Origin: Symplocastrum torsivum CPER-KK1
Lineage (GTDB): Bacteria > Cyanobacteriota > Cyanobacteriia > Cyanobacteriales > Coleofasciculaceae
Direction of reading: 5' to 3'
Assembly (NCBI GenBank): GCA_019358875.1
Contig: JAHHIF010000051.1
Location: 1-57,168, forward strand
Length of the DNA: 57,168 nucleotides
The translations under genes and the position numbers were made by a program. Under the pieces are notes generated by a model. The model was not told where the DNA came from and made no database searches. It saw only the letters and a list, made by a program, of their open reading frames with translations. This document shows positions 1 to 8,460 of the stretch, piece after piece (positions within the stretch are counted from its first letter, which is position 1; every line of letters begins with the position of its first letter).

Positions 1-218
1 TTGGGTCAATTATTAATCCCAGTTATGATTGGAGGAATTATCAGCAACAAGAGCTTATTATTCCTTGAGCCTTAAATAACTAATTAATCCATCGGTTGTT
101 TTCCTCTGACTTATTCAGCAAGCCCTACATAGCAGTTTTCAGTTGGATGAGGTATAGCAGTCGCCAAGGCGATTAGGCTCTCGCTCTCATACTGAAACCA
201 AGACCCGTCAATCTTTTC

Positions 219-333
219 GCTTCTGCCTTCTGCCTTTTGTCCTCTGCCTTTTGCTATACATCTCAGGGATGTGAAATCTAGAGAGGGCAAGGAGAACAAA
301 AAAGCTGATAGCTGATAGCTGACTGCTAACGGC
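219..333. repeat. Intergenic degenerate 6-8 bp repeats (left edge, 1-347 gene-poor)
   Basis: Two tracts are visible. At 219-255 TTCTGCC/TTTTGCC/CCTCTGC units alternate. At 301-333 GCTGATA/GCTGACT/GCTAACG units alternate. Both types recur elsewhere in the window and resemble the short tandemly repeated repetitive sequences of filamentous cyanobacteria. No convincing gene lies in 1-347. The first 75 bases could be the tail of an upstream plus-strand gene in either of two frames (stops at 66-68 and 73-75), but nothing allows a choice. Confidence 0.6.
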
Positions 334-347
334 TATAGAACCGTTTT

Positions 348-1520
348 CTACTTTTTAATCGGCCACCACTGCTGATTGGATAATACAGGAAATCGTTCAC
401 TCAGCAGAGAAGCTAAATCTCCATACACTTGAGTTCCTGCGAGTCCCAGAGACAAAACAATACTACCGATAAGGATTGAACTTTTAAATTTGGCAACTTT
501 GGTTAACACTCGTTTGACACCAGTGCTTGAACCACGATGTTGACGTAGGAAAGCTTCTAGTCTCAGACTAACGAGCGAGTCAGTAAACTCAGGTTGCTGT
601 TTTGGTACATGAGGAGGTTGCCAGGTGTGGTCAATTGCTGCGATACGCTGCAAAATAACCTGAGCATTGTGAGGTCGATTGCTGGGTAAGGGAGCCATCA
701 AGTCATCAATCAAATCCGTTACTGATTTTGAGACTTGTGGCGCACGGTGTTGCCAAAGTAACTCACCTGTACGTGGATCTTCGGGAAAGTCATTGGGCGA
801 TTTGTCTGTAAGCAGATAGACAAAGGTACGCCCCAAGGCAAAGAAATCAGATTGTGGTACGGCTTTGCCATTAGCTTGCTCAAGTGGTGTGTAGCCTGGA
901 GAGGTAACGCTAATGACATCACGCTCACTACTCACTCTTACCAACGAGGTGTGGCTAACTTCCCTGGCGCTGCCAAAATCGATTAACACTAATTGCCCGT
1001 TACGTGTGAGCATGATGTTGGATGGCTTGATGTCGCGATGGCAATACAGTTGCTGGTGAACTTGATGCAAAATTTCTACCAGTTGTTTTAGCCAGCTTAG
1101 GGCTTGTGCTTGAGAAAGGGCTTGATTTTGCTGATGTTGCCACTCTTCCAAGTTGATGCCTTCAATTTTTTCCATCACCAGGCAGTGGAGGGGCTGGTGC
1201 CTATCTTTTGGGAAGAAGGTAAAGTAACCATCCGGCTCAACTTTGGGAATACCGGGATGAAGCAGTTGACTCAACACCCGTGCCTCTTGCTGCAACAAGG
1301 CTAAGGCTTTTGGGTCATTAAGTAGCAGAACTTTTAAAACTTTTGCTGTTCCTCGATCATCTACCTCATAGGTTTTACCAAAGCGTCCTTCGCCAAGCAG
1401 TTGCTTCACGCGATAACGCCCTTGCAGCAATAGTTGGGAGCCACAATGACGGCAGACTAAATTGTGAGCATTTTGTGGATCTGCTGGCTTCGGGCATTTA
1501 GGACTTATGCAATAGCTCAT
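348..1520 (-). CDS. 4-Cys Ser/Thr protein kinase with C-terminal membrane anchor
   Basis: A eukaryotic-type (Hanks) Ser/Thr kinase of 390 aa. The N-terminus has four cysteines (C4, C9, C23, C26) forming the zinc-ribbon-like motif of the cyanobacterial 4-Cys kinase class. The glycine loop LLGEGRFGKTY follows at about 41-51, with the probable ATP-binding lysine K63. The hinge is near VMEKIEG, the catalytic loop is HRDIKPSN (H161-R162-D163) and the DFG motif is D181-F182-G183, so all catalytic residues are present. A hydrophobic segment at about 348-368 probably anchors it to the membrane with a very short tail. The ATG at 1520 is chosen because the first cysteine comes three residues later. It stands alone on the minus strand. 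Its substrate cannot be predicted. Confidence 0.93.
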   Translation of the reverse strand: MSYCISPKCPKPADPQNAHNLVCRHCGSQLLLQGRYRVKQLLGEGRFGKTYEVDDRGTAKVLKVLLLNDPKALALLQQEARVLSQLLHPGIPKVEPDGYFTFFPKDRHQPLHCLVMEKIEGINLEEWQHQQNQALSQAQALSWLKQLVEILHQVHQQLYCHRDIKPSNIMLTRNGQLVLIDFGSAREVSHTSLVRVSSERDVISVTSPGYTPLEQANGKAVPQSDFFALGRTFVYLLTDKSPNDFPEDPRTGELLWQHRAPQVSKSVTDLIDDLMAPLPSNRPHNAQVILQRIAAIDHTWQPPHVPKQQPEFTDSLVSLRLEAFLRQHRGSSTGVKRVLTKVAKFKSSILIGSIVLSLGLAGTQVYGDLASLLSERFPVLSNQQWWPIKK

Positions 1521-1959
1521 AGGACGCTACAAAATTTGCGTACTTCCCCTTCTATGATTTGCGTTCACACTCTGTAAGCATAACGGTAGATCTACAAAGG
1601 CGATCGCTTATGGGGATCATCTCTCAATCGCCCTCCCAAAATCGTGTCTTGGTATTTATGATAGGCGATCGCTTCTAGCTCCCTTAGGTTACTTTAAATC
1701 CTTTAATTTAGTGCTTCTTCATAGAAATTGGTATCAGAACTACCAAGCTTCTATCTAGTAGAATCATACTTAGGATAGAGGTATAGATAATTTTATATGG
1801 ACTCTAGTACGATTTGAGCCTTCTCAAGACCGAAAGGCTATTCAGTAACATCACCTTCAGCAATGTTCATCTCAATACATACTCAGGATTTGGTGATACT
1901 CCTGGTACTTACATCGCTTGAGCTAAACTAACACCCGCTTCTACATAGAACGTTTAAAT
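1521..1959. other. Intergenic region upstream of two divergent genes
   Basis: These 439 bases must hold the promoters of the divergent kinase and membrane-protein genes. They contain HIP1 octamers near 1600 and 1666. A short inverted repeat, TTGGTA (1728-1733) and TACCAA (1741-1746), could be an operator but is too short to assert. No ORF with a plausible start is seen. Confidence 0.5.
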
Positions 1960-2679
1960 ATGAACACGAGCGATCTGATTAGCTTAATTCATCCTGCACT
2001 CGCAGTAGTGATTGTATTTCCTTTAATCGGCATGGTGGTTAACTTTGCATGGCAGACTCGCCAGCGACGCTTGCAAACAGCCGTTGGGGGCAAAAGTAAA
2101 ATTCCACCAATCGTTGGACGTGAACACGTTAACTTAGGGAACTGGCTAACTGGTTCAGTTGTAGGAGTGGCATTAATTGGACTTGCTTACGCGATTGTTG
2201 AGCATATATTGTCTAAAAATGTCTGGGGTACAAATCCTTCCCAAGTTATCTTCATCGCATTGATGTTTGCCGTGACTATTGCTTCCTTGGTATTTCTTTA
2301 TCGTGCAAGGGAGCGGCACTGGCGGGCAATTTTTGCCACCCTAACGGGTACAGGCTTAGTCGTTCTCGGTTGTCAAGATGGCGTTTTTCGGCGCACGAAT
2401 GAGTGGTATTGGTCACACTACTATATTGGGATAGCTGCTGCCCTGCTGATGGTGTTTTCACTAGCGATTGTTGAAGATATCTACAAAGATCGCTCCAATC
2501 GCTGGCGCTACGTCCATATCATTTTAAATTGCTTAGCCTTGCTTCTATTCATTGGACAAGGCATGACTGGCACAAGAGACTTACTAGAAATTCCTCTTAG
2601 TTGGCAGAAACCCTACATTTATCAATGTGATTTTGCCAATAAGACTTGTCCGCAACCCCCTCCCCAACAACAAGGCTAA
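1960..2679 (+). CDS. DUF4079-like multi-pass membrane protein
   Basis: A 239-aa integral membrane protein with about six hydrophobic segments (roughly residues 8-28, 62-84, 95-113, 121-138, 148-168 and 184-205). The N-terminal HPALA followed by a hydrophobic helix and a basic QTRQRRLQ loop resembles the DUF4079 family of cyanobacterial membrane proteins, some of which are haem-associated cytochrome-b561-like. That assignment comes from recall of the family pattern, not a search. Histidines in or near helices (H12, HYY at about 151) could be ligands. A glutamine/proline-rich tail ends the protein. It is monocistronic, with the kinase gene divergent upstream and a MITE-like element 69 bases downstream. 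Function unknown. Confidence 0.75.
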   Translation: MNTSDLISLIHPALAVVIVFPLIGMVVNFAWQTRQRRLQTAVGGKSKIPPIVGREHVNLGNWLTGSVVGVALIGLAYAIVEHILSKNVWGTNPSQVIFIALMFAVTIASLVFLYRARERHWRAIFATLTGTGLVVLGCQDGVFRRTNEWYWSHYYIGIAAALLMVFSLAIVEDIYKDRSNRWRYVHIILNCLALLLFIGQGMTGTRDLLEIPLSWQKPYIYQCDFANKTCPQPPPQQQG

Positions 2680-2747
2680 GTAGAAGCATTGGACTAACAG
2701 CGTTTCAGAAGTAAAGGTTATCTGGTGACAGATTCATAAACTTTGTC

Positions 2748-2839
2748 ACTAGTGCAGCATGGTGGAAATAACTATGCAGTTGAAAAAGGTTAAAAAGCTT
2801 ACTTTACAAGTTTTCTTTCCTTCTGCCTCCTGCACTAGT
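2748..2839 (+). mobile_element. MITE-like element, copy 1 (10-bp terminal inverted repeats)
   Basis: A 92-bp intergenic element bounded by the perfect inverted termini ACTAGTGCAG and CTGCACTAGT. The interior contains AACTATGCAGTTGAAAAAGG followed by TTAAAAAGCTTAC. A second, partly diverged copy in the same orientation lies at 10721-10818. There is no coding capacity. The size and termini suggest a non-autonomous miniature element, though no mobilising transposase is present in the window. Confidence 0.6.
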
Positions 2840-2932
2840 AACCTTATTAAAGTAGCAATAGTAAACGCTCAGTTAGAAATTTAGAATTACTAAAATAAGA
2901 ATTATGGCTTGCCAAAATTAAGGGATTAACTT

Positions 2933-3730
2933 ATGTCCTCTATAAAAACCTGGAGTCAAGAACAGGTTACTATTGATTTTCATCAAGATATTTACGAAAA
3001 CATACGAAATCAATATCAAGATGTCAATGATTTTTCAAAAGACCTAAAAAGATTGATAGCTATCCTCATTAAGAATAAAGAGCTATACAATATCAACCCT
3101 TATAGTGATGGAGTCAAAAAAGGTATTCATATTTTGGGTAAGGATGAGTTTGAACTAGGGATATTTCCTAATCCTGAACTAGCAATAAAATGCTCCCAAG
3201 GTAAACTTTTTACAGAAAATCTGAGAAAACAGTTTTATCGAACTGTTGAACTTGCTGAGGATTTTGAAACTAAATTAACGGATCAGCAAAGAAAATTACT
3301 TCAAATTTGTCCAGTTTATTTTCATGTTCAAGACGCTAAGCCCAATTCTTTCTTCAAACAGCTTTTGTTTATGAGGAGAGTTAGTCAAGGCATAAACTTA
3401 GGACAGACTAATACTGGGTTTGATACTGAGTTTCGCCAAGCTTTTGATATACCAAGCTTAGAAGAAATTCGGCATAAACACCAATTCAATTTACATCGGA
3501 AGGTAGATAAAGATAAGAAGCGTCAATTATTAAAGATTCAAACGACCTATTTATTTCGACGATTACTCGATAAAGGTATCAAAATTTGTAGCCTCAACCA
3601 GAAAAATGTATTAGTTGACAAGATACTGGACACGGGTCAGACAAGATATGTAATCATTGACTCTACAGAAGACTTATTCCCACCTCTATCACCGATGTAC
3701 AATATCTTGACTCATCAACTGTGCAAATAA
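2933..3730 (+). CDS. Unrecognised protein with degenerate kinase-fold landmarks
   Basis: A 265-aa protein, AT-richer than its neighbours, that I do not recognise as a named family. Several segments match protein-kinase or phosphotransferase landmarks in the right order. NPELAIKC (K86) resembles the ATP-lysine strand. FKQLLFMRRVSQGINLGQ (141-158) resembles the hinge strand after the gatekeeper. ICSLNQKNVLVDK (218-230) aligns with the catalytic loop, keeping the Asn (N225) but with S220 where the catalytic Asp should be. YVIIDS (D243) resembles the metal-binding Asp of DFG. There is no glycine-rich loop and only about 20 residues follow the DFG-like point, so a C-lobe is essentially missing. 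It could be a pseudokinase, a divergent RIO/APH-like protein, or a chance resemblance. Starts at an ATG; apparently monocistronic. Confidence 0.75.
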   Translation: MSSIKTWSQEQVTIDFHQDIYENIRNQYQDVNDFSKDLKRLIAILIKNKELYNINPYSDGVKKGIHILGKDEFELGIFPNPELAIKCSQGKLFTENLRKQFYRTVELAEDFETKLTDQQRKLLQICPVYFHVQDAKPNSFFKQLLFMRRVSQGINLGQTNTGFDTEFRQAFDIPSLEEIRHKHQFNLHRKVDKDKKRQLLKIQTTYLFRRLLDKGIKICSLNQKNVLVDKILDTGQTRYVIIDSTEDLFPPLSPMYNILTHQLCK

Positions 3731-3783
3731 GCCAAAGGTTTTCATTGATAACCTGATAGCTGACCGCTGAATGCTGATTGCTT

Positions 3784-4449
3784 TTACAATTCTCCTGGTA
3801 TCTGACTTGTTCGCTCTATTAAGATTGCTCTTAACCCAGCCGCTCTAGCACCTTCATAGTCTTGTCTAAAGCTGTCACCAATGTGCCATGCATCTTTAGC
3901 ATCGCAATAATGTTTTTCTAAGGCAGCAGTAAAGATTTGGGGGTCAGGCTTTGCCACACCAATTTGTGTAGAAATGGTGATAGAGGTAAAAAACTCCCTC
4001 AGTTTTAGTGCATCTAAGACATGGTTGAGGCGGGAATCAAAATTAGACACAATCCCTAACTGAATGCCAATCCGTCGCCACTGTTCTAATGCTGGCAGAA
4101 CATCGGGGTAGATAAACCAAGGTTCAGCCGTCGCAAAATGCTGGTAGAGTTCATCAAAAAACTCTGTGAAGTTGGTAAATTGTTCAAAAGCGCCAACTTG
4201 ATAGAATGTGCGCTCAGCAACCATCTGCCACCACTGGAACTCACAATAGGGAATCTCTTCTGACGTTGCTCCTGGAAAAACTGCTGGCTCAAAGGCAGCG
4301 AACGCTTGGAGAAAGGCATCGTTCAAAGCTTCAGCCTGAACTTGTACGCCAAACTCAGCCGCGATCGCACTATACACCTCACCCACACTCCCCCGGACAC
4401 CAAATAGTGTACCGACGGCATCAAGAAAAATTACTTTCGGTTGTTGCAT
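3784..4449 (-). CDS. HAD-superfamily hydrolase (REG-2/HDHD3-like, subfamily IA)
   Basis: A 221-aa HAD-fold phosphohydrolase. Motif I is FLDAVGTLFG (nucleophile D10); the second Asp is replaced by Val, as is usual in the REG-2-like branch. A helical cap follows (about 20-110). Motif II is GIVSNFDSR and motif III/IV are the lysine in VAKPDPQIF and HIGDSFRQDYEGARAAG. The substrate is not predictable; the family dephosphorylates small phosphorylated metabolites. It lies 15 bases downstream of the NDH-2-like gene on the same strand, so the two are probably cotranscribed. Confidence 0.88.
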   Translation of the reverse strand: MQQPKVIFLDAVGTLFGVRGSVGEVYSAIAAEFGVQVQAEALNDAFLQAFAAFEPAVFPGATSEEIPYCEFQWWQMVAERTFYQVGAFEQFTNFTEFFDELYQHFATAEPWFIYPDVLPALEQWRRIGIQLGIVSNFDSRLNHVLDALKLREFFTSITISTQIGVAKPDPQIFTAALEKHYCDAKDAWHIGDSFRQDYEGARAAGLRAILIERTSQIPGEL

Positions 4450-4464
4450 TGTCAGACTTTCACC

Positions 4465-5661
4465 CTAGCCTCCAGCTAGCAAATCTAGCACAGGTCGGGC
4501 TATCCAGTTGAAGCCAACTTTCAGCTTGTGATCTAAGGTGGGCATCCGATAGAGATACGCAAGACGGCGAGTTAGGTGAGCTAAAGGGCCATCTAGCTTG
4601 ATTCCTGCACCCGTAAACGTGGCATTATCTGTACCCAAAGTCATCATCTCCCCTAGGTGCTGATAGCGGAAGGGAAGCAGAGGACGCCCAGTAAGTGAAG
4701 CCCAGATATTCCAAGCCGTATAATCAGCTTGCTGGAATGCTGCTTGCGCTGTACTAGGAACTTGCTGACCTTCGGCATCAAGGGAATCGGCTAAGTCACC
4801 TAGAGCAAAGATTTCCGGATGGTCAACAACTTGTAGTGTTGGTGTCGTTGTTAGCTGACCGCGATTATTTTGCTTGAGAGGAAGCGATCGCACAACTGGC
4901 GCAACTCTTGTCCCGACTGTCCACAACACTAAGTCAACCGGAATGGTATCTACTTGTCCTTTGTACAACAGGGAAATCGTATCAGGCCCAATCGACTCAA
5001 CTGCGGTTTCCAGATCGATCCAAACCTTCCGGTCATCTAACGCTTTATGAGCTGCATCCCGATTAAAGTCTGGTGATGTTCTGAGAATCAAATCACTCAG
5101 TTCAACTAACCGCAACCGTCCTCGCTCTCCTAAGCGTTCTGCCAGCTTACAAGCCAACTCAACACCGCAGTAACCCCCCCCAACAATCGCAACTCGGATT
5201 TTATCAGCGTCCGACTCCTCCAAAATCCGCAACCGTTCTTCTAAGCGATAGGCATCAGCAACGGTGCGGAACGGGATAGCATATTCAGCCGCGCCTGGTG
5301 CCATATCCAGAGGTGTCTCGCCACCCAGCGCTAATACCAAGCGTTCATAAGAGAATTCTGGCCCATCTTGTAGATGTACCCGCCGCTCATCTACGTCAAT
5401 GCCTGCCACAGCCGCTTGAGTGAAGCGTACACCTGTGTTTGCTAATATTTCTTCAAAAGGTGGGGCAATTTCCCAGGTTTGCAGTTCGCCTGTCAGCAGT
5501 TCATACAGGAGTGGCGAAAACACAAATCGGTCATTCTGGTCAACCAGGATAATCTCTGGTCGTTGCGATTTTTCCCAAGGTAGCTGGCTCAAGCGCAGGG
5601 CAGTATATAGCCCCCCAAAGCCTCCACCAAGAATACAGACGCGAGTGGGTTGTTCAGTCAT
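4465..5661 (-). CDS. ndbB: NAD(P)/FAD-dependent oxidoreductase, NDH-2/NdbB-like
   Basis: A 398-aa two-dinucleotide-binding flavoprotein of the type 2 NAD(P)H dehydrogenase family. The FAD site GGGFGGLYTA begins at about residue 12. The NAD(P) site VAIVGGGYCGVELA lies at about 157-170, and the second FAD-binding motif EIFALGDLADS at about 285-295. NDH-2 enzymes transfer electrons from NAD(P)H to quinones at the membrane without pumping protons. The length of about 400 aa and the lack of a long C-terminal extension fit cyanobacterial NdbB better than NdbC. NdbB has been linked to reduction of demethylphylloquinone in vitamin K1 synthesis; that specific role is inferred. The C-terminal segment is amphipathic and probably membrane-associated. 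It is upstream of the HAD gene by 15 bases. Confidence 0.8.
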   Translation of the reverse strand: MTEQPTRVCILGGGFGGLYTALRLSQLPWEKSQRPEIILVDQNDRFVFSPLLYELLTGELQTWEIAPPFEEILANTGVRFTQAAVAGIDVDERRVHLQDGPEFSYERLVLALGGETPLDMAPGAAEYAIPFRTVADAYRLEERLRILEESDADKIRVAIVGGGYCGVELACKLAERLGERGRLRLVELSDLILRTSPDFNRDAAHKALDDRKVWIDLETAVESIGPDTISLLYKGQVDTIPVDLVLWTVGTRVAPVVRSLPLKQNNRGQLTTTPTLQVVDHPEIFALGDLADSLDAEGQQVPSTAQAAFQQADYTAWNIWASLTGRPLLPFRYQHLGEMMTLGTDNATFTGAGIKLDGPLAHLTRRLAYLYRMPTLDHKLKVGFNWIARPVLDLLAGG

Positions 5662-5750
5662 CGTTCAATGCGCTCATCTTCCGAGCAGGGCAATTTCCTT
5701 CATTGTAAGAAGTCTTTCCTTAAGCCAGTGAATTACTAGCTCCTAATTAT

Positions 5751-5819
5751 CTAAGCTTGATTCTTAGCTTGTGTTCGTACCCTTGCCCGAACTTCCTCTG
5801 AAATCTGGCGAGAACTCAC
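5751..5819 (-). pseudogene. Truncated HNH endonuclease (N-terminal stump)
   Basis: A GTG at 5819-5817 overlaps the TGA stop of the upstream RHH gene and opens a frame reading VSSRQISEEVRARVRTQAKN, ending in Ala and TAG at 5753-5751. That N-terminus closely resembles the start of the small HNH endonucleases common in cyanobacteria (SSR-ISE-VR--V---AKN-CEYC). Here the frame stops exactly where the first zinc-binding cysteines and the HNH core should begin, and no HNH core is seen in the 90 bases before the next gene. The start-stop overlap is the coupling expected of an antitoxin-toxin type pair. I infer a decayed nuclease gene; the identity rests on about 20 residues. Confidence 0.5.
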
Positions 5820-6205
5820 GAACTTAAAGGCTCCATCAACCCACGCTTGACAGCTTCGCTTAAGGCTGTGGCTTTTCGCAGTAAACCCTCTTGATAAATC
5901 TGCATCAGGGTTTGCAACTCCTTGCATTCTGTCTCAGTCAGAATGCCTGACTGTTGCCTGTCTAGCAAGTCACTTAAACGAGCATCTTGCTCTGGTTCCA
6001 TTTGCAATTGTGTCAGCGCTATGACTTGCTCGTCACTGAGGGTTGAGATGGGTTCAAGGGCTGCTGCTTCTGGGCTGATGGCTGGGATGGAAAGTTGGAT
6101 GGTTTCAGCTAGAACACTGGCTATGTCGCGGTTTGCCAGCCGTGCAAAACGCTCTACTCGTTGATAAACCTCATCGGGCAAGGTAATAGTGATTTGGGTA
6201 CTCAT
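5816..6205 (-). CDS. Ribbon-helix-helix antitoxin-like protein, partner of the HNH stump
   Basis: A 129-aa protein. Residues 1-35 (QITITLPDEVYQRVERFARL) have the beta-strand plus helices pattern of CopG/RHH DNA-binding proteins. The rest is helical and charged, ending ALSEAVKRGLMEPL. Proteins of this type often sit directly upstream of HNH endonuclease genes in cyanobacteria, from my recollection. A good Shine-Dalgarno (GGGAGAG) lies just before the ATG, so the gene still looks expressible. Its stop overlaps the GTG of the truncated HNH frame. The likely role is an antitoxin or autoregulator left behind after loss of its partner. The alternative is a stand-alone regulator. Confidence 0.75.
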   Translation of the reverse strand: MSTQITITLPDEVYQRVERFARLANRDIASVLAETIQLSIPAISPEAAALEPISTLSDEQVIALTQLQMEPEQDARLSDLLDRQQSGILTETECKELQTLMQIYQEGLLRKATALSEAVKRGLMEPLSS

Positions 6206-6453
6206 AACTCTCCCGAAGTCTCCTTGTGTAGCGCATCTGAAACGAGATCGCTTACTCGTTTCATTTTATGGCAAAGGGCAAAAGGCAGAGGGCAGAAGGT
6301 TTATTATTGGTACCCGATCGCTTACTCGTCTCATTTTAATTGCCTCCCTAAAGGAGCGGATCGCTTTTCTCGCTCAAAAAAACTGTTCGCGCTGCGCGCG
6401 AAACAAGGGCAAAGAAAACAGAGCAAAGGGCAAAAGGGGAAAAGTGTAAAGGG
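6206..6453. repeat. Intergenic repeat cluster (direct repeat, 7-mers, GC palindrome)
   Basis: The 248 bases between the RHH gene and the caspase-FGE gene contain three things. There is a 23-bp direct repeat with one mismatch (6246-6268 and 6316-6338, starting GATCGCTTACTCGT). There are AAAGGGC/AAAAGGC/AGAGGGC/AGAAGG units at 6271-6300 and again at 6410-6445. There is an inverted repeat TTCGCG (6386-6391) / CGCGAA (6397-6402) with a 5-base loop. They look like expanded non-coding repeats, and may also act as the 3' end of the caspase operon. Confidence 0.6.
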
Positions 6454-8451
6454 CTAGAAAGTCCTCGGCTCACCACACACAACACGAAAACCGTTGAGGT
6501 CGTTGCGAATCTCCGCATTGACGCTGAGGCGAGAAGCAGAACGGCAATACCAAGGATCGTTGAGCCACGAGCCGCCCCGCAGTATCATTCTATTTTCATT
6601 AGCATTCTCATCTACCCAAGCACTTCCATCAGTAGGCGCTCCGTTGTAATTTTCATGCCAGGTATCTTGACACCACTCCCACACATTCCCGTGCATATCA
6701 TGCAACCCAAAGGCATTAGCTGGAAATCTTCCTACACGGGTTGTTTGCTGATGATACTGACCTGTGGAACCAGAGCCATAAGTATAATTTCCGTTGTAAT
6801 TGGCTAAATCTGTCGTAATGGTCTCGCCAAAGTGAAACGGGGTAGTCTTTCCAGCACGGCAGGCATATTCCCACTCTGCCTCGCTAGGTAGCCGATACTC
6901 TCGCCCTGTTGCTTTTGACAATCGCCTACAAAACTCGACGGCATCATTCCAGGACACTTGCTCTACTGGGCGCTTTGCGCCTTTAAAGCCGGATGGGTCA
7001 GATTTCAGGTCGATGTTGACCTTGGGTAAGCTTGCGACGGCTTGCCACTGCGCCTGAGTGACTGGAAATTTACCCATGAAAAAGGGTTGAATAGTAACGG
7101 TGTGCTGTGGACTTTCACTATCACTGCGTTCTGGCTCACTCTCTGGAGAACCCATTAGGAATGTGCCACCTGGAATGGCTACCAGTTCTAGCGTTATCCC
7201 ATTACCTAGGTCTTCAGCAAAGAATTCTGCCCGTTTGCGACTGCGGTTGATGTCACAGGTTCCCTTCTCACCAAACCATCGTGGCTTCTTCACGATGGAG
7301 ACAGTCGCTACCTCAAATTCAAATGGCTCAGTTTTAATCTTTGCCTGCTTGAGGCGTAGCTCATATTCTGCCTGTTTGGGAGCGATGACTCGTGCTTCGA
7401 TTTCAGCAATATCCTCATGCAGCAACGCTAGATGTTGTTGATAGTCTCTCAGGTCAGCTTGAGCGGATTCACTAAAGGGATACTCTATCTGCACCGCCTC
7501 TATGAGTGCTTGCTCATACTCTTTTAGCTTGCGTTGATACTCTCGAAACGGTTGCAATACCTGAATTTCAATCACTAGGGCTTCTTCGGCAGAAATACCC
7601 CATTCATCCCGTTTAGAGTTCAGCAGTTTACGTGCAAAGACAGAAAGTTGACCCTGACCTTGCTTAGCACGACTTTCTAGCTCTTTACGATACTTCAGCT
7701 TTGGGTCATCCTTGGGCGACTTTGCCAGCAGAATTTTATGACCTTCCTGCACTGGATAAAATTCTGGTGTCATTGCTGGAGCCGCTTCTCTCACCTTGCT
7801 GTTAGCATACTCATGCAGCTCATCAACAGAAATCCAGCCATCATTGTCAAGATCTGCTGCACCTTTTTCGATGCCTTCAACCAGATACCGAGTATAAATA
7901 GAGAGTTCCGAGCCTTCTTGCTCAAAAGAGTACTGGGTAGACGTAGAAGAAGTCAGGATTGCTCGTCCCTTACCGCCTAGCTGTTCTTGGACATTCACCG
8001 TACCATCATCCTTCACACTCATCCCTTTAGCGATCGCGCCGCTAAAGCAACAGTCCAAAATCACTACCTGTCTCTGAGATTTGCTCTCATTAATACTTTC
8101 ATGTAATGTACTGGCAGCAACTGCTGATGGCTTAAAGAGTTTCCCATTGTTTTTGTAAGTAGTACGGCTTGACAGGTAAAGCTTACCGCTTTCATCTTTC
8201 ACCCCATGACCAGAAAAGTAAAACAGCAGTAAATCATCCTTCTGGCGATTGTCGAACAGCTTGTAGATAGCATCTTCTATCGCCTGCCGTTGAGGATTTT
8301 TTAGCACTGTGATATTTTCCTCGGCAAAGCCGCCCATTTCTGGGTGTACCAAGACTCGCTGCATCGCCTCAACATCTTTGACAGCACCCGGTAATGGGTT
8401 TAAGCCAGGTTCGTACTCGCTGACACCAATCAGCAATGCTACTTTTGTCAT
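6454..8451 (-). CDS. Caspase (C14)-helical linker-FGE/SUMF1 fusion, conflict-system effector
   Basis: A 665-aa three-part protein. Residues 1-245 are a caspase-like (orthocaspase) p20/p10 unit with catalytic H82 in YFSGHG and C135 in LDCCFSG. An acidic loop DLDNDGWISVDEL (200-212) resembles an EF-hand calcium site. Residues 250-390 are a charged helical region (ISAEEALVIE, PFREYQRKLKEYEQAL) seen as a connector in many cyanobacterial effector proteins. Residues 418-660 are an FGE-sulfatase/SUMF1 domain (AIPGGTFLMGS, VSWNDAVEFCRRLS, RLPSEAEWEYACRAG, GNVWEWCQD, LRGGSW, GFRVV), probably a recognition module here because no sulfatase partner is present. The caspase residues appear intact, so proteolysis is expected. 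It starts 9 bases after an EACC1-like gene on the same strand. The family is tied to immunity or cell-death-type conflict systems; the trigger and substrate are unknown. Confidence 0.9.
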   Translation of the reverse strand: MTKVALLIGVSEYEPGLNPLPGAVKDVEAMQRVLVHPEMGGFAEENITVLKNPQRQAIEDAIYKLFDNRQKDDLLLFYFSGHGVKDESGKLYLSSRTTYKNNGKLFKPSAVAASTLHESINESKSQRQVVILDCCFSGAIAKGMSVKDDGTVNVQEQLGGKGRAILTSSTSTQYSFEQEGSELSIYTRYLVEGIEKGAADLDNDGWISVDELHEYANSKVREAAPAMTPEFYPVQEGHKILLAKSPKDDPKLKYRKELESRAKQGQGQLSVFARKLLNSKRDEWGISAEEALVIEIQVLQPFREYQRKLKEYEQALIEAVQIEYPFSESAQADLRDYQQHLALLHEDIAEIEARVIAPKQAEYELRLKQAKIKTEPFEFEVATVSIVKKPRWFGEKGTCDINRSRKRAEFFAEDLGNGITLELVAIPGGTFLMGSPESEPERSDSESPQHTVTIQPFFMGKFPVTQAQWQAVASLPKVNIDLKSDPSGFKGAKRPVEQVSWNDAVEFCRRLSKATGREYRLPSEAEWEYACRAGKTTPFHFGETITTDLANYNGNYTYGSGSTGQYHQQTTRVGRFPANAFGLHDMHGNVWEWCQDTWHENYNGAPTDGSAWVDENANENRMILRGGSWLNDPWYCRSASRLSVNAEIRNDLNGFRVVCGEPRTF

Positions 8452-8460
8452 TTCGACTGC

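Noticed and set aside
1..75. Tail of an upstream plus-strand gene
   Set aside because: Two frames are open to stops at 66-68 and 73-75; too short to choose or identify.
6161..6457. Plus-strand ORFs rich in KGQKAEGR-like repeats
   Set aside because: They are translations of the intergenic repeats; no ribosome-binding site or homology.
6454..8451. Diversity-generating retroelement target in the FGE domain
   Set aside because: FGE domains are common DGR targets, but no reverse transcriptase, Avd-like gene or near-identical template repeat was seen in the window.
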